From Herbiconiux sp. VKM Ac-1786 (GTDB lineage: Bacteria > Actinomycetota > Actinomycetes > Actinomycetales > Microbacteriaceae), in contig NZ_JADKSG010000001.1 in NCBI RefSeq assembly GCF_015350805.1, positions 310,001-374,000 on the forward strand: DNA of 64,000 nucleotides. Reading direction: 5' to 3'. Shown piece by piece: positions 1 through 7,407 of the stretch; position 1 is the first letter of the stretch, and every line of letters starts with the position of its first letter. The notes under the pieces are model-generated. The model was given only the letters and a program-made list of their open reading frames with translations, did not search any database and was not told where the DNA came from. A program made the translations under genes and the position numbers.

Positions 1-1
1 G

Positions 2-256
2 CCCGAGACGACGCCGAAGCCGAAGCCCGAGTCGAAGGGCGTCCAGCGGTTCAAGCGGTTCCTCGTGCGCTTCGGGGTTCCCGGGGCGAGCATCCTGGGC
101 CCACTCGCCCTGCCCACCCAGTTCACCTCGGCGGTGCTGGTGTCGACGGGCGTCGCGAAGGGCTGGGTGCTGCTCTGGCAGGCCGTCGCGATTGTGCTCT
201 GGACCACCGTCACGACCCTCGGCGCCGTCGGCGTGCTGGCCCTGCTCGAGGGCTGA
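2..256 (+). CDS. Small multidrug efflux-type membrane protein, C-terminal part
   Basis: The reading frame is open from the window edge, so the start lies upstream. The visible 84 residues begin with a Pro/Lys-rich linker (PKPKPESKG), followed by an arginine-rich amphipathic stretch and two hydrophobic segments ending ALLEG. The pattern RFGVPGASILGP..LPTQFTSA resembles the C-terminal half of small integral membrane proteins that actinobacterial genomes label small multidrug efflux protein. Transport function has not been inferred beyond this resemblance. It could equally be a DedA/SNARE-like membrane protein of unknown role. Confidence 0.55.
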   Translation, partial: PETTPKPKPESKGVQRFKRFLVRFGVPGASILGPLALPTQFTSAVLVSTGVAKGWVLLWQAVAIVLWTTVTTLGAVGVLALLEG

Positions 257-343
257 CGCACCGCCGCCCGTCGCCCGCGCGCAGTGGTACCGGGCGACCG
301 GCCGCGGGCTGACGGCGCCGCGGCGGTCGGCTAGCCTGGCCGC

Positions 344-571
344 ATGGCGAAGCAGGCACCGATCGACGACGTCTCCATCGGCGGGGAGATGATCCGGCTG
401 GGGCAGTTCCTCAAGTTCGCGGGGCTGCTCGACACCGGCGGGATGGTCAAGGAGGTCATCGCCGACGGGTACGTGACGGTCAACGGCGAGGTCGAGCTGC
501 GGCGGGGGCGGCAGCTCGCGGCGGGCGACGTGGTGGGGTTCGACGGGCGGCTCGCCCGCGTCAGCCCCTGA
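344..571 (+). CDS. S4-domain RNA-binding protein (YbcJ-like)
   Basis: This 75-residue protein is essentially one S4 domain. It carries the helix-turn pattern IRLGQFLKFAGLLDTGGMVK, then IADGYVTVNGEVELRRGRQL and a final beta hairpin, as in the small YaaA/YbcJ RNA-binding family. The family binds structured RNA, probably ribosomal. There is no clear ribosome binding site. Instead TAGCCT (332-337) lies six bases before the ATG, as expected for a -10 box of a leaderless transcript. It stands alone between the partial membrane gene and the convergent sugar-isomerase gene. Confidence 0.85.
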   Translation: MAKQAPIDDVSIGGEMIRLGQFLKFAGLLDTGGMVKEVIADGYVTVNGEVELRRGRQLAAGDVVGFDGRLARVSP

Positions 572-581
572 CGCTCCGCCC

Positions 582-1142
582 TTACTCGAAGTTGCGGTGA
601 CGGGCCACCAGGTCCTCGAACCGTGCGCCGGTACGGCGGACGAGCATGAGGTAGAGCACGTCCCAGAAGATCCAGAGCGACTGCTCGAACAGGCTGCCCA
701 TGGCCTGGATGGTCGGCACGACGTCGCCCTCGGCACCGTAGGTGTGCGCGGGGATGGTGAGCACGATGTCGGCCAGCTGAGCGGTGGGCCCGTCGGGGAT
801 CGCCGTTGCCACCAGCAGGGTCGCGCCGGTCTTCTTCACCTGCTCGGCGATGTAGTGCAGGTGCGGGATGTTCGCCGGCCCGGTCGGCATGATGAAGAGG
901 TCGTCGGCGGTGACCGCCGGCGTCGTGTCGTCCCAGCCCCAGTGCACGGTCTTCCCGAAGTGCGTGAGTCGCATGGCGAAGGCCTTGGAACCGAGGCCTT
1001 CGCGACCGATGCCCAGGACGAAGATGCGCTGATGCTTCTCGAGGGCGTCGAGCGCGGCCTCGATGTTGTCGAGCGGAACCCGGCGGAACACCTCCCCCAG
1101 TTCCTCGACGACGGTCGAACTGATCTCACGGAACTCTGACAT
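582..1142 (-). CDS. SIS-domain sugar-phosphate isomerase, HxlB-like
   Basis: This 186-residue SIS-domain protein resembles 6-phospho-3-hexuloisomerase (HxlB): an N-terminal helix, then IFVLGIGREGLGSKAFAMRL, the sugar-phosphate binding core. The usual phosphate-loop SGSGxT is replaced by MPTGPAN, so the exact substrate may differ from hexulose 6-phosphate. A good ribosome site (AAAGGA) precedes the ATG. It is the last gene of the arm SBP-ATPase-permease-isomerase, which makes it a likely step in catabolism of the imported carbohydrate. SIS proteins also include phosphoheptose isomerases, but the length and motif order favour HxlB. Confidence 0.8.
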   Translation of the reverse strand: MSEFREISSTVVEELGEVFRRVPLDNIEAALDALEKHQRIFVLGIGREGLGSKAFAMRLTHFGKTVHWGWDDTTPAVTADDLFIMPTGPANIPHLHYIAEQVKKTGATLLVATAIPDGPTAQLADIVLTIPAHTYGAEGDVVPTIQAMGSLFEQSLWIFWDVLYLMLVRRTGARFEDLVARHRNFE

Positions 1143-1163
1143 CTGCGGTCCTTTCGTTCAGGG

Positions 1164-2189
1164 TCAGCGTAGGCCGGGCTTGGCGCCGAAGCGGCCGACC
1201 AGCAGGGCGATGAGGATCACGGCGCCGTAGACGGCGTTGATCCAGAAGGTCGGCACACCTGCGAGGGTGAGGACGTTGGTGAGGGTGCCGAGCAGCAGCA
1301 CGCCCATGAGGGCGCCGATGATGCGGCCCTGTCCTCCGGTGAGCTGCACTCCGCCGATCACGGCCGCCGCCAGGGCGCTGAAGATGAGGTTCTCCCCCAT
1401 TCCGCTCGTGACGGATGCCAGTCGGCCGGCGAGCATGAGGCCAGCGAAGGCGGCCAGGGTGCTCGCGGCCACGAAGGCCGTGATCAGCACGAAATCCACC
1501 CGCACACCGGCCGCTTTGGCTGCATCGGCGTTGCCGCCGATGGCGTAGAGCGCCCGACCCCAGGAGGTGTAGCGGAGCACCAGCCCGGCGATGATGAACA
1601 GGATGGCCGTGATCCAGATCGCTGCGGGCACACCGGCCCAGCGAGCCGATCCGATGTAGCGGAACGCCTCGGGCAGGCCTGCCAGCGTCTTGCCCTGACT
1701 GATCCCCAGCGTGACTCCGCGCAGGAGGATCAGCATCGCCAGCGTCACGATGAACGGATCGAGTTTCACCTTCACGACGAGGAACCCGTTGAACAGCCCG
1801 ATGCCGGCTCCGATCACCAGGGTGATGAGGATGGCGAGCAGCGGGTCGATCTCGGTACCGAGACCGCCGACCGCGGCCGGGATGACGAGCCAGGCGGCCA
1901 CCATCGGCGCCAGTCCCACTGTCGACTCGAGTGAGATGTCGAGCTTGCCGGTGAGCAGGATGAACGTCAGACCGATCACGACGATGCCGAGCTCGGCCGA
2001 CTGACGGAGGATCAGCGTCAGATTGGCCGCCGAGAGGAAGGCCGGGCTGACCAGCGCCCCCACGACGATCACGATCGCGAGGCCGGGCAGCACGCTGAGT
2101 TCGCGGACGTTCTGGACGATGCTGCCGACGGCCCGGTTCTTCGGTGCAGGGGCGCCGATGCGCGGCGCGGCGGTGGTGGTGTTTGTCAT
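1164..2189 (-). CDS. ABC sugar transporter permease (RbsC-type)
   Basis: This is a 341-residue permease of the ribose/galactose family (BPD_transp_2) with about eight to ten hydrophobic segments. Family signatures are visible as LTGKLDISLESTVGL near residue 80, GLFNGFLVVKVKLDPFIVTLAML near 135, YAIGGNADAAKAAGV near 220 and ALAAAVIGGVQLTGGQGRI near 280. It forms the membrane channel for the ATPase and lipoprotein encoded upstream. I place the start at ATG 2189 because GGAG lies eight bases before it. A GTG at 2198 would overlap the ATPase stop but has no ribosome site. Confidence 0.93.
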   Translation of the reverse strand: MTNTTTAAPRIGAPAPKNRAVGSIVQNVRELSVLPGLAIVIVVGALVSPAFLSAANLTLILRQSAELGIVVIGLTFILLTGKLDISLESTVGLAPMVAAWLVIPAAVGGLGTEIDPLLAILITLVIGAGIGLFNGFLVVKVKLDPFIVTLAMLILLRGVTLGISQGKTLAGLPEAFRYIGSARWAGVPAAIWITAILFIIAGLVLRYTSWGRALYAIGGNADAAKAAGVRVDFVLITAFVAASTLAAFAGLMLAGRLASVTSGMGENLIFSALAAAVIGGVQLTGGQGRIIGALMGVLLLGTLTNVLTLAGVPTFWINAVYGAVILIALLVGRFGAKPGLR

Positions 2190-2194
2190 GGGGT

Positions 2195-3703
2195 TCACTC
2201 CAGGCCTTCGATGGCTCTAACGATGTCTTCTTCGATCGGCTCCGAGAGCTGGGCGGCGACGCGCCCCTCTCGCATGATGAGGACGCGGGAGCTCACGAGG
2301 AGTTCCTCCACGTCGTCCGAGATCAGCACCACGGCCACGCCCTCGGCCAGCGCGCGGAGCATCAAGGCGTAGATCGCGTCCTTCGCGGCGATGTCGACGC
2401 CGGCCGTGGGCGAGATCAGCACGAGGACCTGGGGCTTCCGGGCGAGCGCGCGCGCCAGCACGACCTTCTGCTGATTGCCTCCGGACAGTCCCGAGACCGC
2501 GAGCGCCGGGTTCGGCGGCACCAGGGCGACGTCCTGGATCAGTTCATTGGCGATCGCGGTGCGGTGCCGGGGCGAGAACACCCCGGCCGGCGCGACCTGG
2601 TCCATGATGCCCATGGTCATGTTCTCGGCCACGCTCAGCTGCGGTACGTAGCCGTCGCGGTGGCGGTCGGCGGGGACGAACCCGATGCCGGCGCGCTGGC
2701 TGGTCTTGACGTTGCCGGTCGCCAGCCTGTCTCCGTCGACGAGGATGTCGCCGCCCGAGGTCTTGCGGAGTCCGGCGATGGCCTCACCGACCGCGTACTT
2801 GCCCGATCCGCCGCTGCCACCGATGGCGACGAGCTCACCGGGTGAGACGTCGAAGGAGACATCCGTGAAGGCTCCGCCCTTGTCCGCCAAACCCTTCAGC
2901 GACAGGGCCGGGGAGCCGGCCAGCGCGATCGACTTGGTGTCGGCACGATGGCGCTGCTGTTCCTGCCCGGCCAGGAGCGCCTCGACGAGGTCGTCGGACC
3001 GGATGTCGTCACCGGTGCGCGACCAGAGCAGCTTCCCGTCGCGGAGCACCGACGCCGAGTCGCAGATCGCAGTCACCTCTCGCAGGAAGTGCGAGACGAA
3101 CACGAAAGTCACGCCCGACTGCTGCAGCTCCTGGACCTTGTCGAACAGTCGCCGGATCGCCGCCCCCTCCAGCTGCACGGTCGGTTCGTCGAGGAGCACG
3201 ATGCGGCTGCCCGCCTCGAGGGCTTTGGCGATCGTGAGCATCTGGCGCTCCTCGATCGGGGCGTCGGACAGCAGCGTGCGCGGATTCAGATTGATGTTCC
3301 AGGCGGCGAGGATCCGCTCGGCCTCGCTCTGCATCGTCCGCCACGAGACCTTCAACCCTTGGGTCGGAAGTCGTCCCGCGAAGAGGTTCTCGGCGACGGT
3401 GAGATTCGCGAAGACCGACGGGCGCTGATAGACACAGGCGACCTGGTGCTGCCACGCCTTCGGGTCTGATGCGGCCGGGGCGGGTTCGCCGAAGAACTGA
3501 AGCGACCCCGTGTCGGGCTGCTCCAGGCCGGTGATCATCCGGAGCAGCGTCGACTTGCCCGCCCCGTTACGGCCGATGAGGCCGTGCACCTGGCCGGGGA
3601 GCACCGAGACGGAGACGTCGCTCAGCGCTTTCGTCGCCCCGTAGGTCTTGCTCACACCGTCGATCCGGATGGCAGGCACGGTGCTCGGTGAAGTGGTGGT
3701 CAT
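2195..3703 (-). CDS. ABC sugar transporter ATPase, two fused nucleotide-binding domains (RbsA/MglA-type)
   Basis: This 502-residue protein contains two ABC domains, as in RbsA, MglA and XylG. Domain 1 has a normal Walker A (GRNGAGKST) and Walker B with glutamate (RIVLLDEPT), but its signature region reads LSDAPIEERQM. Domain 2 has the mirror defect: Walker A is GSGGSGKYA and Walker B reads LVLISPTAG, losing the Asp and catalytic Glu, while the signature LSGGNQQK is intact. So only one composite ATP site should be fully functional. Degenerate second sites are common in this family. It starts at ATG 3703 after GGAGA. Confidence 0.93.
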   Translation of the reverse strand: MTTTSPSTVPAIRIDGVSKTYGATKALSDVSVSVLPGQVHGLIGRNGAGKSTLLRMITGLEQPDTGSLQFFGEPAPAASDPKAWQHQVACVYQRPSVFANLTVAENLFAGRLPTQGLKVSWRTMQSEAERILAAWNINLNPRTLLSDAPIEERQMLTIAKALEAGSRIVLLDEPTVQLEGAAIRRLFDKVQELQQSGVTFVFVSHFLREVTAICDSASVLRDGKLLWSRTGDDIRSDDLVEALLAGQEQQRHRADTKSIALAGSPALSLKGLADKGGAFTDVSFDVSPGELVAIGGSGGSGKYAVGEAIAGLRKTSGGDILVDGDRLATGNVKTSQRAGIGFVPADRHRDGYVPQLSVAENMTMGIMDQVAPAGVFSPRHRTAIANELIQDVALVPPNPALAVSGLSGGNQQKVVLARALARKPQVLVLISPTAGVDIAAKDAIYALMLRALAEGVAVVLISDDVEELLVSSRVLIMREGRVAAQLSEPIEEDIVRAIEGLE

Positions 3704-3756
3704 GACGTCTCCGTCTCGGATCGGGATCCGGTCGTTCGGGTTGCCGGGGGTGCGGA

Positions 3757-3788
3757 CCAGGGCGGGCCGGATGATCGGCCCGCCCTGG
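3757..3788 (-). terminator. Strong intercistronic stem-loop (attenuator) after the SBP gene
   Basis: A perfect 13-bp GC-rich inverted repeat (3757-3769 with 3776-3788) with a 6-base loop sits just 3 bases downstream of the binding-protein stop codon and before the ATPase gene. There is no T-tract, so it is more likely a partial terminator or an mRNA-stabilising hairpin. Such elements often let a binding-protein gene be expressed well above its transporter partners. Confidence 0.7.
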
Positions 3789-3791
3789 GTT

Positions 3792-4865
3792 CTACTTCGA
3801 GACCCCGAAGGCCTCGAGCGCGAACTCCTTGTTGCCCCAGAGCTCGGGGTCGTCGACGTTGTCCGCGGTCACGACCGGGGTCGGGAGCAGGTCGACCAGG
3901 TTGCCGTTCCGCTCCTCGATCACGCTTCCGTGGTCGGTGTCGCCGGCCTCGAAGGTCTCCCCGCCGATGGCTCGGGTGAGGTAGTCGACGCCGTAGTCGA
4001 TGTAGTCGGTCATCGGCTGCGCCACGGCGGCATCGAGCCAGCCGTCGCGGATCGCGGTCATCGCCATCGGGCTGGCGTCGACCGACACCTGCACGACATG
4101 GCCGTCCTGTCCGACGGGGATGAGCTTGCCCAGGGAGTCCAGGGTGTCCAGGATGGTCGGGAAGAACGTCGCGTCGCTCTGGTTGTAGATGCCCGCGATG
4201 TTGTCGTACTGGTTCATCGCGGTCTCGATGCCCGATGCGGCCTTGGCCGGGTCCCACTCGGTGGCGACGTTCACGAGCTTCACATCGGGGTACTTCTCAG
4301 CCATGCAGTCGTTGAACCCGTTGGTGCGATCGCGCCCGTTCGAGGTGACGGGATCCCCGTCGAGCGTGATGACGGCATCGCCGGCCTTGACCCGCGTGCC
4401 CATCTCCTCGCAGGCCAGGGCGCCCATGTTGACGTTGTCGGCGCGGACGATCATGGCGATCTTTCCCGATGCCGGAGCCTCGTCGATCGCGACGATCGGC
4501 ACCGAGGCGTCGTTGGCGTACTCGATGGCCGGGACGATCGCGTCGGCATCCCCGACCGAGATCACGAGACCCTTCGCCCCCTTGTTGATGAGGGTCTGGA
4601 TGTCGGTGAGCTGCTGGGACGCGTCACGGTCGGCGTTCGTGGCGGGGATCGTGCCGTAGCCCAGCTCCTCGAAGCGCTGCATCGAGCCGACGTTCTCTGC
4701 ATTCTGGAACGGGTCGGTGTGCGGCTGGGAGTAGCTGAGCTGGATGTCGGCCTTGTCGGTGTCGGCGCTGATCGCGGTCGTTCCCTCGCTGGAACATCCG
4801 GTGAGCATCAGGGCGCTCGCGGTCAGGCCGGCAAGGACGACTCCTGTCTTGGCTGCGGTTCGCAT
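3792..4865 (-). CDS. Sugar ABC transporter substrate-binding lipoprotein
   Basis: This 357-residue periplasmic-binding-protein-like (Peripla_BP_4, ribose/galactose type) solute receptor is anchored as a lipoprotein: the signal peptide ends in LMLTGCSS. Family elements include DIQLSYSQPHTDPFQ, a long ligand-binding lobe with GLVISVGDADAIVPAIEYA, and the second-lobe VITLDGDPVTSNGRDRTNGF. An upstream in-frame start at 4961 would put 32 residues before the signal peptide. ATG 4865 directly precedes MRTAAKTG and has AGAGGA in front, so it is preferred. It is the first gene of the leftward arm. The ligand is unknown; the adjacent kinases and aldolase suggest a sugar or polyol. Confidence 0.92.
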   Translation of the reverse strand: MRTAAKTGVVLAGLTASALMLTGCSSEGTTAISADTDKADIQLSYSQPHTDPFQNAENVGSMQRFEELGYGTIPATNADRDASQQLTDIQTLINKGAKGLVISVGDADAIVPAIEYANDASVPIVAIDEAPASGKIAMIVRADNVNMGALACEEMGTRVKAGDAVITLDGDPVTSNGRDRTNGFNDCMAEKYPDVKLVNVATEWDPAKAASGIETAMNQYDNIAGIYNQSDATFFPTILDTLDSLGKLIPVGQDGHVVQVSVDASPMAMTAIRDGWLDAAVAQPMTDYIDYGVDYLTRAIGGETFEAGDTDHGSVIEERNGNLVDLLPTPVVTADNVDDPELWGNKEFALEAFGVSK

Positions 4866-5111
4866 TGCAGACTTCCTCTCTGAAGTGGCAGGACTTGGTA
4901 CGTCTCCGGCGGGGCGCCGGCCCATCCGTTCAATGTAGTACGGATTGTACGTACGGAACATACATCGCGAAAATTTGCTTTGTAAACCCGTTTCGCCACT
5001 TTTGTCTCGTTTTGACCGGTTTGTACGGACAGACTCGACAATACGGACGCCTTGCGCTTACTCTGGCCCTCGAGCAGCGTCTCGCTGTCGCCTCACACAA
5101 GGAGTGATCCC
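4866..5111. promoter_or_regulatory. Divergent promoter region between transporter arm and catabolic arm
   Basis: The 246-base gap separates the leftward lipoprotein gene from the rightward aldolase gene. On the minus strand, TTTACA and TATGTT about 18 bases apart form a plausible promoter for the transporter; downstream of them lies a GTACGTAC palindrome (4947-4954). On the plus strand TTGACC (5012-5017) and GACAAT (5037-5042) are a candidate -35/-10 with a long spacer. The operator-like site 5023-5043 covers that spacer and -10, so a bound repressor would block the aldolase-kinase operon. Confidence 0.6.
5023..5043 (+). promoter_or_regulatory. Putative operator for the cluster's GntR/HutC repressor
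   Basis: The 21 bases share 18 identities with 11030-11050, which lies in front of the gntR gene 6 kb away. The common core reads GTAYGGACAGACTMGACAA. On the other strand the core includes GTCNAGTC, close to the GTCTAGAC-like sites known for HutC-type GntR regulators. Its position over the -10 of the aldolase operon fits repression. Confidence 0.65.
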
Positions 5112-5951
5112 ATGGCTCTGGTCTCCGGCATCGACGTGATCCAGGAGTGCACTTCCCGCGGTCTGGTCGCGGGTGCGTTCAACACAACCAATCTCGAGAC
5201 GACGATGGGCATCATCGACGCTGTCGAGCGAGTGGGCGTCCCCACCTTCATCCAGGTCGCGCCGACCAACGTGGCGCTCTCGGGCTACGAGTACATCTTC
5301 GACATGGTCGCGCGCCGCCTCGAATCGACGAGCACGCCCGTCGCCCTGCACCTCGACCACGGCAAGAGCATCCGATCGGTGGAAGATGCGCTGGCCGCCC
5401 GGTTCACGTCGATCATGATCGACGACTCGGAGGCGTCCTACGACGACAACGTCGCCACGTCGGCACGAGCTCGCGAGCTCACGCCACCTTCACTCGCGCT
5501 CGAGGCCGAACTCGGCAGCATCGGCGGCAAAGAGGACGACGTGGCTCCCGAGTTCGCCGCCACCACCGACCCGGCACAGGTCGCCGCCTTCGTCGAGGCG
5601 ACCGGAGTCGACATGCTGGCCGTCTCGGTGGGCAACCAGCACGGCTACGTCCCGAACGCGAGCATCGATTTCGACCTGCTGGCCGAGGTGCGCGACGCCA
5701 GCCCGGTCCCCCTCGTCATCCACGGCGGGTCCGGACTCCCCTCGGAGCAACTGGGCCGGCTGCACCAGTACAACGTGGTGAAGGTGAACGTCGCCAGCGA
5801 CCTGAGGAATGCGATGATCCGGAGCTTCGGCGAGGCCTACATCGCCAATCCCCAGGAGGTCTCGCTCATCCGGGTGTCGACATCGGCGGTGCAGGCCATC
5901 TCCGAGGTGGTCGAAGCCCGGATCCGCACGCTCAACCCGTCCGTCGCCTAG
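5112..5951 (+). CDS. Class II ketose-bisphosphate aldolase
   Basis: This is a 279-residue zinc-dependent aldolase of the fructose/tagatose-bisphosphate family. Visible active-site elements are HLDHGKS with catalytic D82 and zinc ligand H83, MIDDSE near 102-107, the metal-binding EAELGSIGGKED around 131-142, NQHG with H177, and HGGSGL with H204. It should cleave a phosphorylated ketose to dihydroxyacetone phosphate and an aldehyde. Start ATG 5112 has AAGGAG seven bases ahead; an upstream GTG at 5052 runs through the promoter and is rejected. The next kinase begins 10 bases after its stop. GatY/KbaY-like enzymes are the closest guess, but the substrate is not set by sequence alone. Confidence 0.92.
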   Translation: MALVSGIDVIQECTSRGLVAGAFNTTNLETTMGIIDAVERVGVPTFIQVAPTNVALSGYEYIFDMVARRLESTSTPVALHLDHGKSIRSVEDALAARFTSIMIDDSEASYDDNVATSARARELTPPSLALEAELGSIGGKEDDVAPEFAATTDPAQVAAFVEATGVDMLAVSVGNQHGYVPNASIDFDLLAEVRDASPVPLVIHGGSGLPSEQLGRLHQYNVVKVNVASDLRNAMIRSFGEAYIANPQEVSLIRVSTSAVQAISEVVEARIRTLNPSVA

Positions 5952-5961
5952 GAGCCACCCG

Positions 5962-7407
5962 ATGCTGTCGACGATCACGATCGATGTGGGTACCACGAGC
6001 GTGAAGCTCTGCCTGTTCGATCAGACCGGTGCCCTCCTCGCCTCCGGGCGGCAGTCCACTCCGACCGTGTCGGACCCGTGGGGCGAGATCTACGACGTCG
6101 CCGCACTGGAAGGTCTGATCATCCGGTTCGTCGCCGGTCTCCCGGCGGAGCAGCGCGCCGCCGTGAGGAAGATCGCGATCACCGGCGTCGGGGAGTCCGG
6201 CGGGCTCGTGCGCGAGGACGGGACGTTGGCGTCCCCGATGATCCTCTGGCACGACCAGCGCGGGGCCGCCCTCCTCGCGGCCCTCGGGCCGGGCGAGCGA
6301 CACGCGATCTATCGGGTCACCGGCCTGCCCGCCAATGCCAACTACGGACTCTCGAAGACGGCCTGGTCGCTGCAGCAGGCCGGCTCCGCCGCAGCCGGAG
6401 CTCTCTGGCTCAACGTCTCCGAGTTCCTGGCGGCGCGGATGACCGGCGAGCGCTGGTCGGAGCCGTCCCTCGCCAGCCGCACCATGGCCCTCGACCTCAG
6501 GCGACGGGCCTGGTCCGCGGAGATCGCAGGCCTCCTCGGAGTGCCGGTCGGCACGTTCGCGCCGCTGCGGAACGCGGCCGAGGGCTCACCCCTGACCGCG
6601 GCATTCGCCGGATCGGCGGGACTGAGCAGTGTCGTGGAGGTCCACGTGTCCGGGCACGACCACATCGTGGGTGCCGCGGGAGCCGGTCTCAGGCAGGGTG
6701 AACTGCTCAATTCGACAGGCACGACCGAGGGCCTGCTCGTCCTTCGCGACTCTCCCAGCACCGACGAGTCCACCGAGCTCACCCGACTCGCCAACGGCCT
6801 CGCCTGCAGCGGCGAGGACTTCACTCTCTTCGCCTCGATCCCCACCGGCGGTTCCGCGTTCGCGACCCTTCAGAGCATGCTCGGACTCGATGTCACGGCA
6901 CTCGCCGCCGTGATCGAGCGGGTGCACGGCAGGTACCTCGCAGGTGAGCTGGTACCGAGCGACTGCCCGCTCGTGCTTCCACAGTTCCGCGGAAGCCCGC
7001 CGCCCGACAAGGATGCCCGGGCTCGAGGATTCATCGCCGGCATCGGCACGGCCACCACCCTCGACGAGCTCGTCCTCGGCACCTTCCTCGGCATGGTCCT
7101 GCAGTTCGACGAGGTGCTCGCGCTCTTCCCCGAGCGTCCCGACCGGATCAAGGTGATCGGTCCCGCGGGGCGCAACCCGCTCTGGCTCCAGCTCAAAGCA
7201 GACCTGCTCGAGGCACCTCTGAGCGTGTCGCTCTTCCCCGAGGTGGTGTCGGCCGGCGCCCAGGCCCTCGCCTCCGCGGGGCCGCGCTCGTGGGATCGGT
7301 CCGACCCGCACGAGGTCGCTCCCGATCCCGGCCGCTCGGCGAAGCTCGCCGTCTGGCGCGATGACGTCCTCCCCCTGTGGGACACCCTGAAAGGAGCCGG
7401 TCGATGA
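5962..7407 (+). CDS. FGGY-family carbohydrate kinase (first of three)
   Basis: The 481-residue sugar kinase has the FGGY N-terminal ATPase fold: TITIDVGTTSVKLCLFD at the start, GVGESGG around residue 78, PMILWHDQRG near 95, then the C-terminal domain with GHDHIVGAAGAG and STGTTEG near 250. The GVGE(S/D)G motif groups it with the third kinase rather than with xylulokinase. It would phosphorylate a ketose or polyol using ATP. AGGAG stands before ATG 5962. Its stop overlaps the next start in ATGA, so translation is coupled to the XylB-like gene. L-fuculokinase or ribulokinase-like activities are possible. Confidence 0.88.
   Translation: MLSTITIDVGTTSVKLCLFDQTGALLASGRQSTPTVSDPWGEIYDVAALEGLIIRFVAGLPAEQRAAVRKIAITGVGESGGLVREDGTLASPMILWHDQRGAALLAALGPGERHAIYRVTGLPANANYGLSKTAWSLQQAGSAAAGALWLNVSEFLAARMTGERWSEPSLASRTMALDLRRRAWSAEIAGLLGVPVGTFAPLRNAAEGSPLTAAFAGSAGLSSVVEVHVSGHDHIVGAAGAGLRQGELLNSTGTTEGLLVLRDSPSTDESTELTRLANGLACSGEDFTLFASIPTGGSAFATLQSMLGLDVTALAAVIERVHGRYLAGELVPSDCPLVLPQFRGSPPPDKDARARGFIAGIGTATTLDELVLGTFLGMVLQFDEVLALFPERPDRIKVIGPAGRNPLWLQLKADLLEAPLSVSLFPEVVSAGAQALASAGPRSWDRSDPHEVAPDPGRSAKLAVWRDDVLPLWDTLKGAGR

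Noticed and set aside
2144-2845. Long plus-strand ORFs antisense to the sugar ATPase, and similar long frames elsewhere
   Set aside because: High GC gives long open frames on the opposite strand; their products are rich in Arg/His/Gly/Asp and show no family motif, while the other strand has a clear gene.
4866-4961. N-terminal extension of the sugar-binding lipoprotein
   Set aside because: It would bury the lipoprotein signal peptide behind 32 residues; the later ATG has a ribosome site.
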